From the IMG/VR virus record IMGVR_UViG_3300024308_000027, positions 16,835 to 80,834 of that record: DNA of 64,000 nucleotides, one strand, 5' to 3'. A model generated the notes under the pieces. That model saw only the letters and a list, made by a program, of their open reading frames with translations, was not told the origin of the DNA and did not search any database. Of this stretch, positions 55,437-63,846 are shown one piece after another. A program made the translations under genes and the position numbers. How positions within the stretch are numbered: position 1 is the stretch's first letter; the number at the start of each line of letters is the position of its first letter. The stretch comes from a virus.

Positions 55437-56042
55437 ATGAATTTTGTAAAGCAATTTGCAATAGATGATCAATTGTACGCACACTTTAAACGCGAGTGGG
55501 ATGCAGTTAAAAATCTTGAGCCTGAAGATTCAATTCACGCAATAGATCCTGCGTTATCAGATGTTTTGCACCATATCAACACAAACTATGGTGTGACATC
55601 TTTGTATTCGTGCAGCGGCCAATCTTTCTCAATGGGTCAAATTGAAAAACATTTTGGCTTTCCTAAAAAGGCGAGAGAGTTTGCACCAGACTCTTCTGGT
55701 TACATGCTGCTTGTGTACACAGTTGAAGGTGTTGACGCCATTGAACTGATTTTAGAAAATATCATTAACGTCAAGTCACTGCGTATAGAGTTTGTTCCGT
55801 CCTTTACTGATATTTTCGACGGTGTTTCAGAAAAAGGCCAGCGTGTAGATTTTCGTGGTGTAGTAATTCGCTGGAAAACAAAAGATCTTCCTTTGGTAAT
55901 GAAAGCTTTGCTTCCTCGTAGATTTCAAGAAACGGAAGAAGAGTTTGAACAGCGTATTAAACTTTTAATAGAGCTTGACGAAGCTGCTCACCTTGAAGCA
56001 GGTAAGACCTATTATTTAAAAAGACAGGGTGAACGCAAATGA
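55437..56042 (+). CDS. unknown protein with an N-Y-G-V-T-S-x-Y-S-C-S-G segment, 201 aa
   Basis: The ATG at 55437 follows TTGGAGTAACC. HINTNYGVTSLYSCSGQ near residue 45 resembles the 'IN..G..T..SCSGH' signature of TYW3-like and related phage proteins, which have a conserved Cys at that turn; the rest does not match clearly. The C-terminal 50 residues are charged helices. Overlaps the next gene by 4 nt. Confidence 0.65.
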   Translation: MNFVKQFAIDDQLYAHFKREWDAVKNLEPEDSIHAIDPALSDVLHHINTNYGVTSLYSCSGQSFSMGQIEKHFGFPKKAREFAPDSSGYMLLVYTVEGVDAIELILENIINVKSLRIEFVPSFTDIFDGVSEKGQRVDFRGVVIRWKTKDLPLVMKALLPRRFQETEEEFEQRIKLLIELDEAAHLEAGKTYYLKRQGERK

Positions 56043-57187
56043 TGCAGCACTTTTTTATCTGTCTTTTGTTTGGATTCGTCACAACTTTCGTGTGTTGGTT
56101 CAGACATAAAGATGCACCAGTTGATCCGAATATACCTAAGTATAGACGACCTAGAATTGAGCATACCAACTTTGAGAAAATAACGCTCAAAGAATTTGGT
56201 ATAAGCGCACTAGGTAATACGTTTGTTGCGGCTTTCAGTATGATATTTTTCTTTATCTACTTAACAACAGCCTCTTCTGACTTTGAAATATTAAATGGTA
56301 GTGTGGTTGGAAAACAACGCGATGAAGTTAGCTGTAGCCATTCTTTTTCTTGCCCTCCATGCCGTGATGTATGTACAAAACGAAGTGATGGAAGCAAAAG
56401 TTGTACGCGCGAATGTTCAACGTGTTACGAACATGACTACGATGTTGACTGGGATGTATTTACCACAGTCGGATCATTCACCATTTCTCGTGGCCCAAAC
56501 AATAGACAAGGTTTAAATACCCCACCTTATTGGGCTTCTTTGCGAGTAGGTGATCCTGCATCAGCCGAAAATAGTTATGAAAACTTTCTGTTGATAGGCG
56601 ATAACAGTCTGAATTTCAAATCAGAAAGTTTGGAAGAGCGTTATGATGGAACTCTGCACAATTATCCAGAAGTATACAACTACTTTGATTATAATCGCGT
56701 GTTGAATACAACCAAAGCTGGAACCAGTTGGCTAAACGAAAAAGTTAGTCGTTGGCTCACTGTTAAAGGAAGTCAGAAGCAAATCAACATTATTTATATT
56801 TTGACCGAAGAAAGCCCTGATTATTTTTATGCCACTATGTCAAAATGGGCGGGTGGCAAAAAGAATGATCTGATAATAATGTTGGGCATGAATCAAGAAG
56901 GTAATGAAATTCTTTGGTTCAACGCAAATACATACGCAAAAGGAATGAACAACAGGGAACTATTGACAGAACTTAAATTCATGTCTGTCGGTAAACCGTT
57001 CACTCCTCAGTTAGTGGATTCGCAATTAGACATGGTGGATAAACTTTTTGTTCGTTTACCTGCCGAGACTTTTGCTAAAAAGAAATCTGAAGTTCAGATA
57101 CCGCTGTGGTTTTCATTTATCATGGCATCCTTAAACTTGTTAGTCAGTTATTTTATTTCACGTAAAATGAGGGAAGTAAATTTATGA
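56039..57187 (+). CDS. Cys-rich membrane protein conserved in large phages (by memory), 382 aa
   Basis: Hydrophobic helices at about 3-20, 55-78 and 355-373. The 275-residue region between helices 2 and 3 begins with a seven-Cys cluster (CSHSFSC, PPC, DVC, then KSCTREC, STC), which suggests an oxidising, periplasmic location with disulfides. It also holds FTISRGPNNRQGLNTPPYW. It precedes a LemA-like gene with 4-nt overlap, a pairing I recall from other large phages. Function unknown, probably envelope-related. Confidence 0.68.
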   Translation: MMQHFFICLLFGFVTTFVCWFRHKDAPVDPNIPKYRRPRIEHTNFEKITLKEFGISALGNTFVAAFSMIFFFIYLTTASSDFEILNGSVVGKQRDEVSCSHSFSCPPCRDVCTKRSDGSKSCTRECSTCYEHDYDVDWDVFTTVGSFTISRGPNNRQGLNTPPYWASLRVGDPASAENSYENFLLIGDNSLNFKSESLEERYDGTLHNYPEVYNYFDYNRVLNTTKAGTSWLNEKVSRWLTVKGSQKQINIIYILTEESPDYFYATMSKWAGGKKNDLIIMLGMNQEGNEILWFNANTYAKGMNNRELLTELKFMSVGKPFTPQLVDSQLDMVDKLFVRLPAETFAKKKSEVQIPLWFSFIMASLNLLVSYFISRKMREVNL

Positions 57188-57771
57188 ATATGAAAATGCA
57201 AAAAGGTTCGGCACTGGGTATTTTTCTCGGTATATTAGGTTCGTTGTTTTTAATTGTAGCTGCATTTGCTGCAACCTACTTTCACTACAAAGATCGCGGT
57301 TCAGATTTTCAGGTAAAGATAGGTTCAACTTATCGCCTTGCTCAATCCGCTTTAAGTAAGTACACACTTAAAATGCAGGATCTAAAAGGTCTGAAAAACA
57401 TGGACACTCAAGCATTGAAAGATCTTTTAACTTCCAGCAATACTTCGCGTTATGGTGCTGACGGTTCTCAAGCGGCTGTTCAGTGGTTGAAGGAAAATAA
57501 TATTCCGGTCAACAACGAATTAGTAACAAAGATGGCAGTGCTTATTGATTCAGGCCGTGATGAATATGGAGTGCATCAGGAAAATTTGAATACTGATTGT
57601 ACAACCTTTAAATATGAATTAGGTCGCAGCTGGAGTGGCATGTGGTACAGCATGGCTGGCCGTCCAGACGAAAGCAACAAAAAGGAATTCAGCTTAGCCA
57701 TGTGTGATCTGGTTTTAGATGCTTCTACAGTTGAAGCCTACGAAACTAAACAAGCGAAATCTGTTTTCTGA
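57184..57771 (+). CDS. LemA-like membrane-anchored protein, 195 aa
   Basis: One N-terminal transmembrane helix (residues 10-32), then a helical domain. SRYGADGSQAAVQWLKENN, then VLIDSGRDEYGVHQENL and the final DASTVEAYETKQAKSVF agree with the phage version of the LemA family as I remember it (R-Y-G..GSQA...W.KE.N, I.AGR..F...Q..L). Cellular LemA proteins are membrane-attached helical bundles of unclear role. Coupled to the Cys-rich membrane protein upstream and closed by a terminator. Confidence 0.68.
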   Translation: MNMKMQKGSALGIFLGILGSLFLIVAAFAATYFHYKDRGSDFQVKIGSTYRLAQSALSKYTLKMQDLKGLKNMDTQALKDLLTSSNTSRYGADGSQAAVQWLKENNIPVNNELVTKMAVLIDSGRDEYGVHQENLNTDCTTFKYELGRSWSGMWYSMAGRPDESNKKEFSLAMCDLVLDASTVEAYETKQAKSVF

Positions 57772-57775
57772 TAAA

Positions 57776-57798
57776 GGGGCTTCGGCCCCATTTATTTT
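57776..57798 (+). terminator. intrinsic terminator, TTCG tetraloop
   Basis: GGGGC, loop TTCG, GCCCC, ATTTATTTT. Five G-C pairs with a broken T-tract, starting 4 nt after the LemA-like gene. Confidence 0.82.
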
Positions 57799-57808
57799 GG
57801 AGATTAAA

Positions 57809-58543
57809 ATGTCTAAAGAGTTGTCAGATTCCGAAATTTACGCTTTAAGAAAGTTTGCGGATGCTGAGCAGTTAAAAGTATTAGATGCCTACCATGATCA
57901 GTGTAAAATTGTTGGGTATGTTCAACGCTTTATGCAGAAAGTGGGGAAGTTGATTCCTAGAGAGGAGAACACAACAGAAGCCGATAAACTACTTGACCAA
58001 ATCTTTCAGTCTGAAATAACAGAACTCGAACAAGAACTTGCTGAAGATTTCCCTTTTCTTGCCGGAAGATCTTTAGAGTTCAAGCTTGAAAAAGAAAACT
58101 CTTACTACATGCTTTCTTATAATGAATTTGGTAAGGATATTCTTGATTGCAGATATGGAGAAGCTTTACGTTTGTCTGAAATAATCAATCAGTTACTTCC
58201 TTTACAAGAAGCTGATAAGAAACGCGAACAGTTAGAATACGAACAACGACAGATTGAAAGAAGAAAAAACTTTTATATGCCTTTTGATATTGTTCGTGCT
58301 GATTATGACAAAGCCGATGTTACTCCAATGACTCCAACTGAATTACGGGATTCTGGTTTAATACCAAAAGGCTATGAATTAGTTCCGGTGGATTTATTAG
58401 CTATGTTGGTTTGGGCCGGAGAAGATGCTTACTCTTTAGCCGTAGCGCCTTATGCAAAAGAGGTTAAGCAAGCTAGTAATGCTGGTAAAAATATTTTAGG
58501 TCGCAGACAATTTCAAGGCAAATCGAATAAGGGGAAATTATGA
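57809..58543 (+). CDS. unknown helical protein, 244 aa
   Basis: The ATG at 57809 follows TTGGAGATTAAA, after the terminator. Charged helices, with a predicted coiled coil near residues 140-165 (ADKKREQLEYEQRQIERRKN), then an LVPVDLLAMLVWAGEDAY segment. Overlaps the next gene by 4 nt. Not recognised. Confidence 0.78.
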   Translation: MSKELSDSEIYALRKFADAEQLKVLDAYHDQCKIVGYVQRFMQKVGKLIPREENTTEADKLLDQIFQSEITELEQELAEDFPFLAGRSLEFKLEKENSYYMLSYNEFGKDILDCRYGEALRLSEIINQLLPLQEADKKREQLEYEQRQIERRKNFYMPFDIVRADYDKADVTPMTPTELRDSGLIPKGYELVPVDLLAMLVWAGEDAYSLAVAPYAKEVKQASNAGKNILGRRQFQGKSNKGKL

Positions 58544-59184
58544 AATATGAAGAACGCTTTCCACATTTAGTATCTAACGAGCCGCATTTACTTATGGATC
58601 GTTGCGCCATTTCCGACAACTTTCGATACAACCACAGTTCTACGCTTTATCCAGAAATTAGTTCTACAACAGTAGAGTTGTTTGGTTATCATTGGTGCGT
58701 TTTCTGCAAAGCCGAAGCTGCCAATATTCAAGGCAATTGGCATAGCAGTAACAGTCGTAACAGTTCAGTGACTGGTCATCGTTGTACATGCAAAGGTGCA
58801 ATGCAAGAAATTTATATACGTGCGGCATTAAGCTTATTGAATTGCGAGATAGCTGATCAACTTGCGATTCGCCACTATAAGCTTTGGGAAAAGAACGATG
58901 AAATTCAGGAAGATTTTATTCGCACTATCTTAAATAAAATTCGCCGTCTTTCAATTTCTGATGTACGTTGCATGGGCAACGGTAAAATAACTGTTGGTAA
59001 GGCAGAAGTTCCGTTCAAAGATCATCAAATATCATCTGCTCGTAAAAAGTCAATATTTGTTGAAAGTGGTTCAGTTGAATTCGTTAAAGAAGTTGACAAG
59101 GTTATAAAGAAAATTTGGCAACTGAAACGAGCTGAAGAAAAGTCTATGCGAGAAAAGATTAACAAAGTTTGGTTTAACCTGTAA
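58540..59184 (+). CDS. zinc-finger-type protein, 214 aa
   Basis: WCVFCKAE near residue 50 and HRCTCKG near residue 80 form a CxxC ... CxC arrangement typical of a zinc ribbon. The remainder is helical and basic (KVIKKIWQLKRAEEKSMREK). ATGA-coupled to the previous gene. Possible nucleic-acid contact; function unknown. Confidence 0.65.
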   Translation: MKYEERFPHLVSNEPHLLMDRCAISDNFRYNHSSTLYPEISSTTVELFGYHWCVFCKAEAANIQGNWHSSNSRNSSVTGHRCTCKGAMQEIYIRAALSLLNCEIADQLAIRHYKLWEKNDEIQEDFIRTILNKIRRLSISDVRCMGNGKITVGKAEVPFKDHQISSARKKSIFVESGSVEFVKEVDKVIKKIWQLKRAEEKSMREKINKVWFNL

Positions 59185-59202
59185 AACTGTGGAGAGGATA
59201 TT

Positions 59203-60324
59203 ATGCACTTTTTAGGTCACATTCATTTAATTGATTTACCTGTAGAGCCACGCTTTCTTGTCGTGGATAAAGAACACAACTTACTATTTGGCATAACCTA
59301 CGAACGTGATATGGTTGCCTGTTATGTGAGTGAAGGAATTCCATCAAGAATTCTAAATGCTCTTGGCGATCTAAATGTCACAAATCTTGCTTTTGCAACA
59401 GATAAAGGTTTAACATCTGATGCAGAAGAAAACTTTTTAATCAAGATGCTTATGCAAGACAATCAGGTTAAGCGTCTTGAAATTATCTCTATGTCGCGCT
59501 GGTTAGATCACTTGGATAACCGTAAACTAACGTCAATGCGTATTCAACTGATTCATCAATTTTTAAGTGTGGACAATAAAGTCAATCCAGAATACGCATT
59601 AAACTTTTCTTTTAGTGATCTGGATCTAATACGATTCGCTATTGTTCATAGTGAACGTATCGATTATAGACCATACATGGCTGTGCTTTTAGGTGTGTAC
59701 GAAAAGGCTAACGGATTTTTCAACGATATGGCCTTTTGCAATATCACGCCTTACAAAAAACAAGTGCTTAGATCTAAAACAGGAATCTTTGCCGACGAGC
59801 TTTTAAAGTTGACTGAAGAACAAATAGAAAAGACTGCTCAAGCTTTAAGTGTTAACTTTGGGTCTTGGACTCCTATCATGGGACACGAAAAGACTTTAAA
59901 GGATTTTTTAAAGCAACATAAAGCGGATATATTTTCAGGTTGTGTTATTCACATTCCGCTTTATGTGTTTTATGTAATGCGTAGATTTTTTAAACAGGTT
60001 GAGGTCAAAGATTTTTCGGTGTCTGCGAGAGATCACTTTTCAACTTCGCACGGAATTATTCGCGCACAAGAATTTTACATTTTAGTAGATAAACTTGTTC
60101 GCGTTTGTGGCAAAGAAGATTCTATACCAGAGACAAGAGAAGCAATACATTGCATTATGGAAATTGCAAAACACTGGCGGGATTTTTCAAACGAATTTTC
60201 TGTAATGGTTCGAGTGCCTTTGTCTGAAAAAATAAAGCTGGATATTTGGCATAAAGCGTTATCGCAAGGTCGTTCTTATCCAAAAGAATTTATGTCACAC
60301 TTAAACTGGATCTCAATGGTGTAA
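59203..60324 (+). CDS. unknown protein, 373 aa
   Basis: AGAGGATATT precedes the ATG. Helical, with N-terminal strands (DLPVEPRFLVVDKEHNLLFGI) and a CVIHIPLYVFYVMRRFFKQ segment near residue 250. No motif recognised. The next gene starts 2 nt after its stop. Confidence 0.8.
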   Translation: MHFLGHIHLIDLPVEPRFLVVDKEHNLLFGITYERDMVACYVSEGIPSRILNALGDLNVTNLAFATDKGLTSDAEENFLIKMLMQDNQVKRLEIISMSRWLDHLDNRKLTSMRIQLIHQFLSVDNKVNPEYALNFSFSDLDLIRFAIVHSERIDYRPYMAVLLGVYEKANGFFNDMAFCNITPYKKQVLRSKTGIFADELLKLTEEQIEKTAQALSVNFGSWTPIMGHEKTLKDFLKQHKADIFSGCVIHIPLYVFYVMRRFFKQVEVKDFSVSARDHFSTSHGIIRAQEFYILVDKLVRVCGKEDSIPETREAIHCIMEIAKHWRDFSNEFSVMVRVPLSEKIKLDIWHKALSQGRSYPKEFMSHLNWISMV

Positions 60325-60326
60325 CT

Positions 60327-60644
60327 ATGCCAATGTTTGTTTGCGAAGTTTGTGGTTGCGTAGAAAATACAGGCTGTGGTAACTGGTGGACACGTTTCGA
60401 CAATCATAAAAAAGTTTGTGATATTCCAGATGGTACTGCATTATGTTCAGCTTGCACACCAACACACTATAAAAGCGGTGAAGTTGATAAAAGTGCTGGC
60501 AAATGGCATATGTATTTCACTCGACGCCTTTGGGACGGTAAGACTCAGGTTTTAAACATGCGGCCAGAGGACTACGAAAACTATATTAAAAAGTTTGAGG
60601 GTAAAACATTTACCGAAATCGTTAAGCCATCAAGTCTTATCTAA
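60327..60644 (+). CDS. zinc-finger protein of a phage-type family, 105 aa
   Basis: FVCEVCGCVENTGCGNWW at residues 4-21 and LCSACTPTHYKSGEVD at about 40-55, then KWHMYFTRR. Two CxxC pairs point to a rubredoxin-like or zinc-ribbon fold. The 'C-x-C-G-x-x-E-N-T ... L-C-S-x-C ... W-H-x-x-F' layout is common among phage hypotheticals as I recall. The stop touches ACTGTAAATC copy 6. Confidence 0.72.
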   Translation: MPMFVCEVCGCVENTGCGNWWTRFDNHKKVCDIPDGTALCSACTPTHYKSGEVDKSAGKWHMYFTRRLWDGKTQVLNMRPEDYENYIKKFEGKTFTEIVKPSSLI

Positions 60645-60654
60645 ACTGTAAATC
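60645..60654 (+). promoter_or_regulatory. ACTGTAAATC element, copy 6, followed by a terminator
   Basis: Directly after the zinc-finger gene stop. The following ATG (60717) is 72 nt away because a terminator hairpin (60665-60704) sits between element and gene, an arrangement not seen at the other copies. Confidence 0.5.
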
Positions 60655-60664
60655 AACTATTAAC

Positions 60665-60704
60665 TAGGGAGCTGGATTATTTCTGGTTCCCTATTTCTAT
60701 TTTT
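60665..60704 (+). terminator. intrinsic terminator or leader hairpin
   Basis: TAGGGAGCTGG, loop ATTATTT, CTGGTTCCCTA, then TTTCTATTTTT. Eleven pairs including three wobbles. It would end the zinc-finger transcript, but it also lies just downstream of element copy 6, so a transcript starting there would begin with this hairpin. Confidence 0.8.
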
Positions 60705-60716
60705 GGAGCAAAATTT

Positions 60717-62051
60717 ATGAAACTGAATCATCTTTATGCTACCGCTATTTCACTGGCTAATGGCAGGACAAGCGAATACACATCTTTTACAATCACAGCC
60801 ATTGGTGATATGCTTATAAAGCTCTTTAGCAACAGCGGTATAAAATCTATACTTGATATATTGCCTAACATTCATTTTGTTGCATTCGATGAAAATGAGA
60901 CTACTGATATTCCAGAGCGTGATGAAATAACAGCTCATGACATTTTTGATATTGACGCCATAATGCACGAAAAAGGATTGCTGCATAAAGCAATGAGTTC
61001 TACGCCAGTAGCCTTGGCAGGTAGCGGCAAATTTGATGTAATTTCAAAAATCCGTATATCAGCTGGAAAACTTTTCAAGCCTAAAACTATAGCTGAGTTT
61101 AATCAAAAGTTGAATCAGCGTTATCAAGATTTTAGGGTAGCGAATTCTCGTATTCTGCATTCTACAGTTGACTGTATTGAATATTTAAAAGAAATTGAGG
61201 CATCGTTAAGTCGATTGGAAAATAAAGAAGAACAAGGTTTTAGCAGAAATGCTTTGCAAGATTTTATTTTCCTGTATGAATCGGTGGCAGATTACAATTC
61301 AAAATTCCTTGATAGTAGCTTTAGCAAAAATCTTGTTACACCGGAAAAACTAATGGGGTTGCGTAAAATAAATGATCTGAAAGCCTCTGTATTATCTACT
61401 TTGAATACAGCCATTAAATCTACAGAAGGCTACGATTCTATTTTTATACAAAATAGCTATGAATCTTTGTGTACAGCAGTAGAAACTTTAATAGTGGCCG
61501 CAGAAACTTTAAGAGGTGCTACACAGCCTGTACTGGAAATGGATCAAGACGCTTATAGTCTTTGGCTATTCAATTGTTTGGTACTGCATAAACTTGCATT
61601 TTCAGCTAAAGTGCAAGGTGGTGAGGAATTTCAGTTTGCTGGAAATGTGACTCAAGCTTATTTAATAGAGAAACTGATTTTGTTTAAATCTCAACTGTTC
61701 AATTCATCTAAGGATTATGTTCAAGAAGAACATAAGTCAAAAGCTGTTGTCGATCCTATTGAAGATGCTCGTAAAAAGTTTATTGATGCACTTCAAACTG
61801 GGAAGCCACTGTCTGCCGAAGATTTTAAAAAGATGCAGTTTATTCACGAACTTTCTGTATTCGATTTTGCTACCAGCATGTTAACTTCTGGCATGACCAA
61901 ATGTTTGGAAGATAGAGAAACTGGACTGCTTATGATGCGTGAGGCCGTAAGAAATGCGTCATTAAATTCTACAGAAACCGTTACAACTGCTTTGGATGAA
62001 GCGCAAGAATTCATGTTGACTAAACTAAAAGAAAATTTGGAGAAGAAGTAA
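60717..62051 (+). CDS. unknown helical protein, 444 aa
   Basis: TTTGGAGCAAAATTT precedes the ATG. Long helical protein. Residues 140-200 and 380-444 look like coiled coils (CIEYLKEIEASLSRLENKEEQ; TALDEAQEFMLTKLKENL), and a short SSTPVALAGSGKFDV region lies near 100 without a true P-loop. Soluble. Not recognised. Confidence 0.8.
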   Translation: MKLNHLYATAISLANGRTSEYTSFTITAIGDMLIKLFSNSGIKSILDILPNIHFVAFDENETTDIPERDEITAHDIFDIDAIMHEKGLLHKAMSSTPVALAGSGKFDVISKIRISAGKLFKPKTIAEFNQKLNQRYQDFRVANSRILHSTVDCIEYLKEIEASLSRLENKEEQGFSRNALQDFIFLYESVADYNSKFLDSSFSKNLVTPEKLMGLRKINDLKASVLSTLNTAIKSTEGYDSIFIQNSYESLCTAVETLIVAAETLRGATQPVLEMDQDAYSLWLFNCLVLHKLAFSAKVQGGEEFQFAGNVTQAYLIEKLILFKSQLFNSSKDYVQEEHKSKAVVDPIEDARKKFIDALQTGKPLSAEDFKKMQFIHELSVFDFATSMLTSGMTKCLEDRETGLLMMREAVRNASLNSTETVTTALDEAQEFMLTKLKENLEKK

Positions 62052-62052
62052 T

Positions 62053-62349
62053 ATGTGGTTACTTGTTTTAGCAATAATTACTTCGTCATACGTAAATGGT
62101 GGGCGCAGCAATGCAATAGAAGTTATTCAAATGTCTGACTTGGACTCTTATGAAACTTGTGTTAGTAGAGCAGAAGCAATAAAAGCGAAAAATCCAAGTT
62201 TCACTGTGGGGCAAGATTCTGTAGTTGTTGTGGTTAATTACAACTGCTTTGAAAATAAGCCAACTAAATTAAAGTTGGCTGTTCCTACACCCAAACCTTC
62301 TGACGTAAACACAATGTTTCGCACAGGACAAGACAATGGAATTAAATAG
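62053..62349 (+). CDS. small exported protein, 98 aa
   Basis: TTGGAGAAGAAGTAAT precedes the ATG. MWLLVLAIITSSYVNGG looks like an uncleaved or short signal peptide, followed by SYETCVSRAE and VNYNCFEN, two Cys that could pair in the periplasm. This resembles short exported proteins common in phages. Overlaps the next gene by 14 nt. Confidence 0.7.
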   Translation: MWLLVLAIITSSYVNGGRSNAIEVIQMSDLDSYETCVSRAEAIKAKNPSFTVGQDSVVVVVNYNCFENKPTKLKLAVPTPKPSDVNTMFRTGQDNGIK

Positions 62350-62599
62350 TCGGAACGAAACTTTTTCTCTGGTTATTGAGTTCATAAAAATCTTTTTGAA
62401 GATTGGAAATTGCTGTGCAAGTATTAACATAGCAAAATCTGGAACTTGGGGCGAAGAAGATGAAGATGTCAAAGAAGTTCGTTTGTTAGGAATATACACC
62501 AAAACTTTTAAGCAATCGGATTCAAATTTTTATACACTGAGCTTTGTTTGTGTGCCACTTTGGATCATGATCGGTATCAACTTAGATAAAAGGAAATAA
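62336..62599 (+). CDS. unknown protein, 87 aa, possible membrane association
   Basis: ATG within the end of the previous gene. Amphipathic first 40 residues (SLVIEFIKIFLKIGNCC), acidic WGEEDEDVKE, then a hydrophobic TLSFVCVPLWIMIGINL near the end that could insert in a membrane. Not recognised. Confidence 0.68.
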   Translation: MELNSRNETFSLVIEFIKIFLKIGNCCASINIAKSGTWGEEDEDVKEVRLLGIYTKTFKQSDSNFYTLSFVCVPLWIMIGINLDKRK

Positions 62600-62600
62600 C

Positions 62601-62963
62601 ATGCAAGCTTATTTATTGGTAGCCAGTTTAATAGCCACTATTATTGGCTATATCTCTGTGATGAAGGTAGAGCGTGAAGCGTTTACAGCAAGAGATACAA
62701 GTAAATGCAATTCCGATGTTTTATGTACAGTTCTACTTGGATTGTTTGCTTACCAACTTTTGATGGTTGTTTCGCTGGTTCGTGTGGGTACAGAAGCGAA
62801 TACAGGCATGGTTGAAGCCTTAGTTTTGTATAGCAGCCTGAGTGTACTACTCGGAATAATCTGCTTAAAAGTAGAGGATTTTTACTTAAGCTCTATATTA
62901 AAGCGTAAGTTGGTAACTGATTCTACTTCTCTTATTTTAATTTCGGTGGCCGCCTTTGTTTAG
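62601..62963 (+). CDS. membrane protein, 120 aa, about three to four transmembrane helices
   Basis: AAAGGAAATAAC precedes the ATG. Hydrophobic helices at about 3-20, 42-60 and 73-90, with a further hydrophobic end (LILISVAAFV). The charged SKCNSDVLC segment lies between helices 1 and 2. Overlaps the next gene by 8 nt. Confidence 0.75.
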   Translation: MQAYLLVASLIATIIGYISVMKVEREAFTARDTSKCNSDVLCTVLLGLFAYQLLMVVSLVRVGTEANTGMVEALVLYSSLSVLLGIICLKVEDFYLSSILKRKLVTDSTSLILISVAAFV

Positions 62964-63201
62964 TTTATCAATTTCAGATCTAGTTAGCTACCTGCCGTGG
63001 TTGCTTTCCGCTATATCCATTTGGCAGACGGTGTTGGCTGGAAATCTAAATCGCAATGCTTGGCTGATAGGTTTATTTAATCAAGTGCTTTGGCTTATTT
63101 GGATAATACTCAGTAAAAATTGGGGTTTGTTGCCAATGAACATTGCAATGTGGATTGTTTATATACGTAACCATAGAAAATGGCGTAAACAGTTGGAGTG
63201 A
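62956..63201 (+). CDS. small membrane protein, 81 aa, TTG start
   Basis: TTG at 62956 with GGTGG 6 nt upstream; no ATG precedes the first helix. Three helices (about 8-25, 36-53, 55-70) with GNLNRNAWLIGLFNQVLWL and WGLLPMNIAMWIVYIRN. This resembles short three-helix proteins I recall from other phages, distantly like half-transporter folds. Transport is not demonstrated. Confidence 0.68.
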   Translation: MFSLSISDLVSYLPWLLSAISIWQTVLAGNLNRNAWLIGLFNQVLWLIWIILSKNWGLLPMNIAMWIVYIRNHRKWRKQLE

Positions 63202-63203
63202 CT

Positions 63204-63845
63204 ATGTTTAATCACAAAATCACAATGCACGACATTGATAGACCTGCGGCTTCAAGAACTTGGTGCAAGTTCGTGATGTCAAGAACTGAATATACGATAA
63301 TAAAATTGCGTATTTCAAAAAGTTGTACAGGTCTATCGATTAACTCGGCAAATCCTATAGCTGACGATATACTTAATTATATTCTGCCGTTCATTTGTTC
63401 GGCGTCAGCGAAGGACATCGACAAGATAAATAATTCAGAAGTTGTACACTTGTGCGTTGGACACCCAAGACCTGCAATTGAGTATGCTGAATTAAAGTTT
63501 CTTACTGTAGGTAAATTGTCGTTGCTTCCAAATTTGTTTAATCGAGTTTTGTACTCTGCCTATGTAGAAACGCTTTACGCTAAAAAGAACGCCGAAGCTG
63601 AAGCATTAGATTATACAGCAAGTTATGCGTTTTCTGACTATCCGGTTTCTCAGGTAGTGGTCTGTATAGACAAAGATAAGGAGTTAGAGTTGCAGCCAAC
63701 TTTATTTCCACCTAGAAAATTAGAGTGCAAGCAGATAGACTGGTTTACACACAAAGGCTGGAAAGTGTTAGAGCAAGTTGAAGAAAAACTTACTTTAATA
63801 AAGTTCAGAAAGGCAAATCTAGTTATATATTCAGACAGGATTTAA
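63204..63845 (+). CDS. unknown protein, 213 aa
   Basis: The ATG at 63204 follows TTGGAGTGACT; an in-frame GTG two codons earlier overlaps the previous stop region. Alpha/beta with a helical centre (FNRVLYSAYVETLYAKKNAEAEALDY in pieces) and C-terminal strands GWKVLEQVEEKLTLIKF. Not recognised. Confidence 0.76.
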   Translation: MFNHKITMHDIDRPAASRTWCKFVMSRTEYTIIKLRISKSCTGLSINSANPIADDILNYILPFICSASAKDIDKINNSEVVHLCVGHPRPAIEYAELKFLTVGKLSLLPNLFNRVLYSAYVETLYAKKNAEAEALDYTASYAFSDYPVSQVVVCIDKDKELELQPTLFPPRKLECKQIDWFTHKGWKVLEQVEEKLTLIKFRKANLVIYSDRI

Positions 63846-63846
63846 T

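Noticed and set aside
60717-62051. ATP-binding loop in the 444-aa protein (ALAGSGKFD)
   Set aside because: The stretch lacks the GxxxxGK[ST] spacing; GSGKF is not a Walker A.
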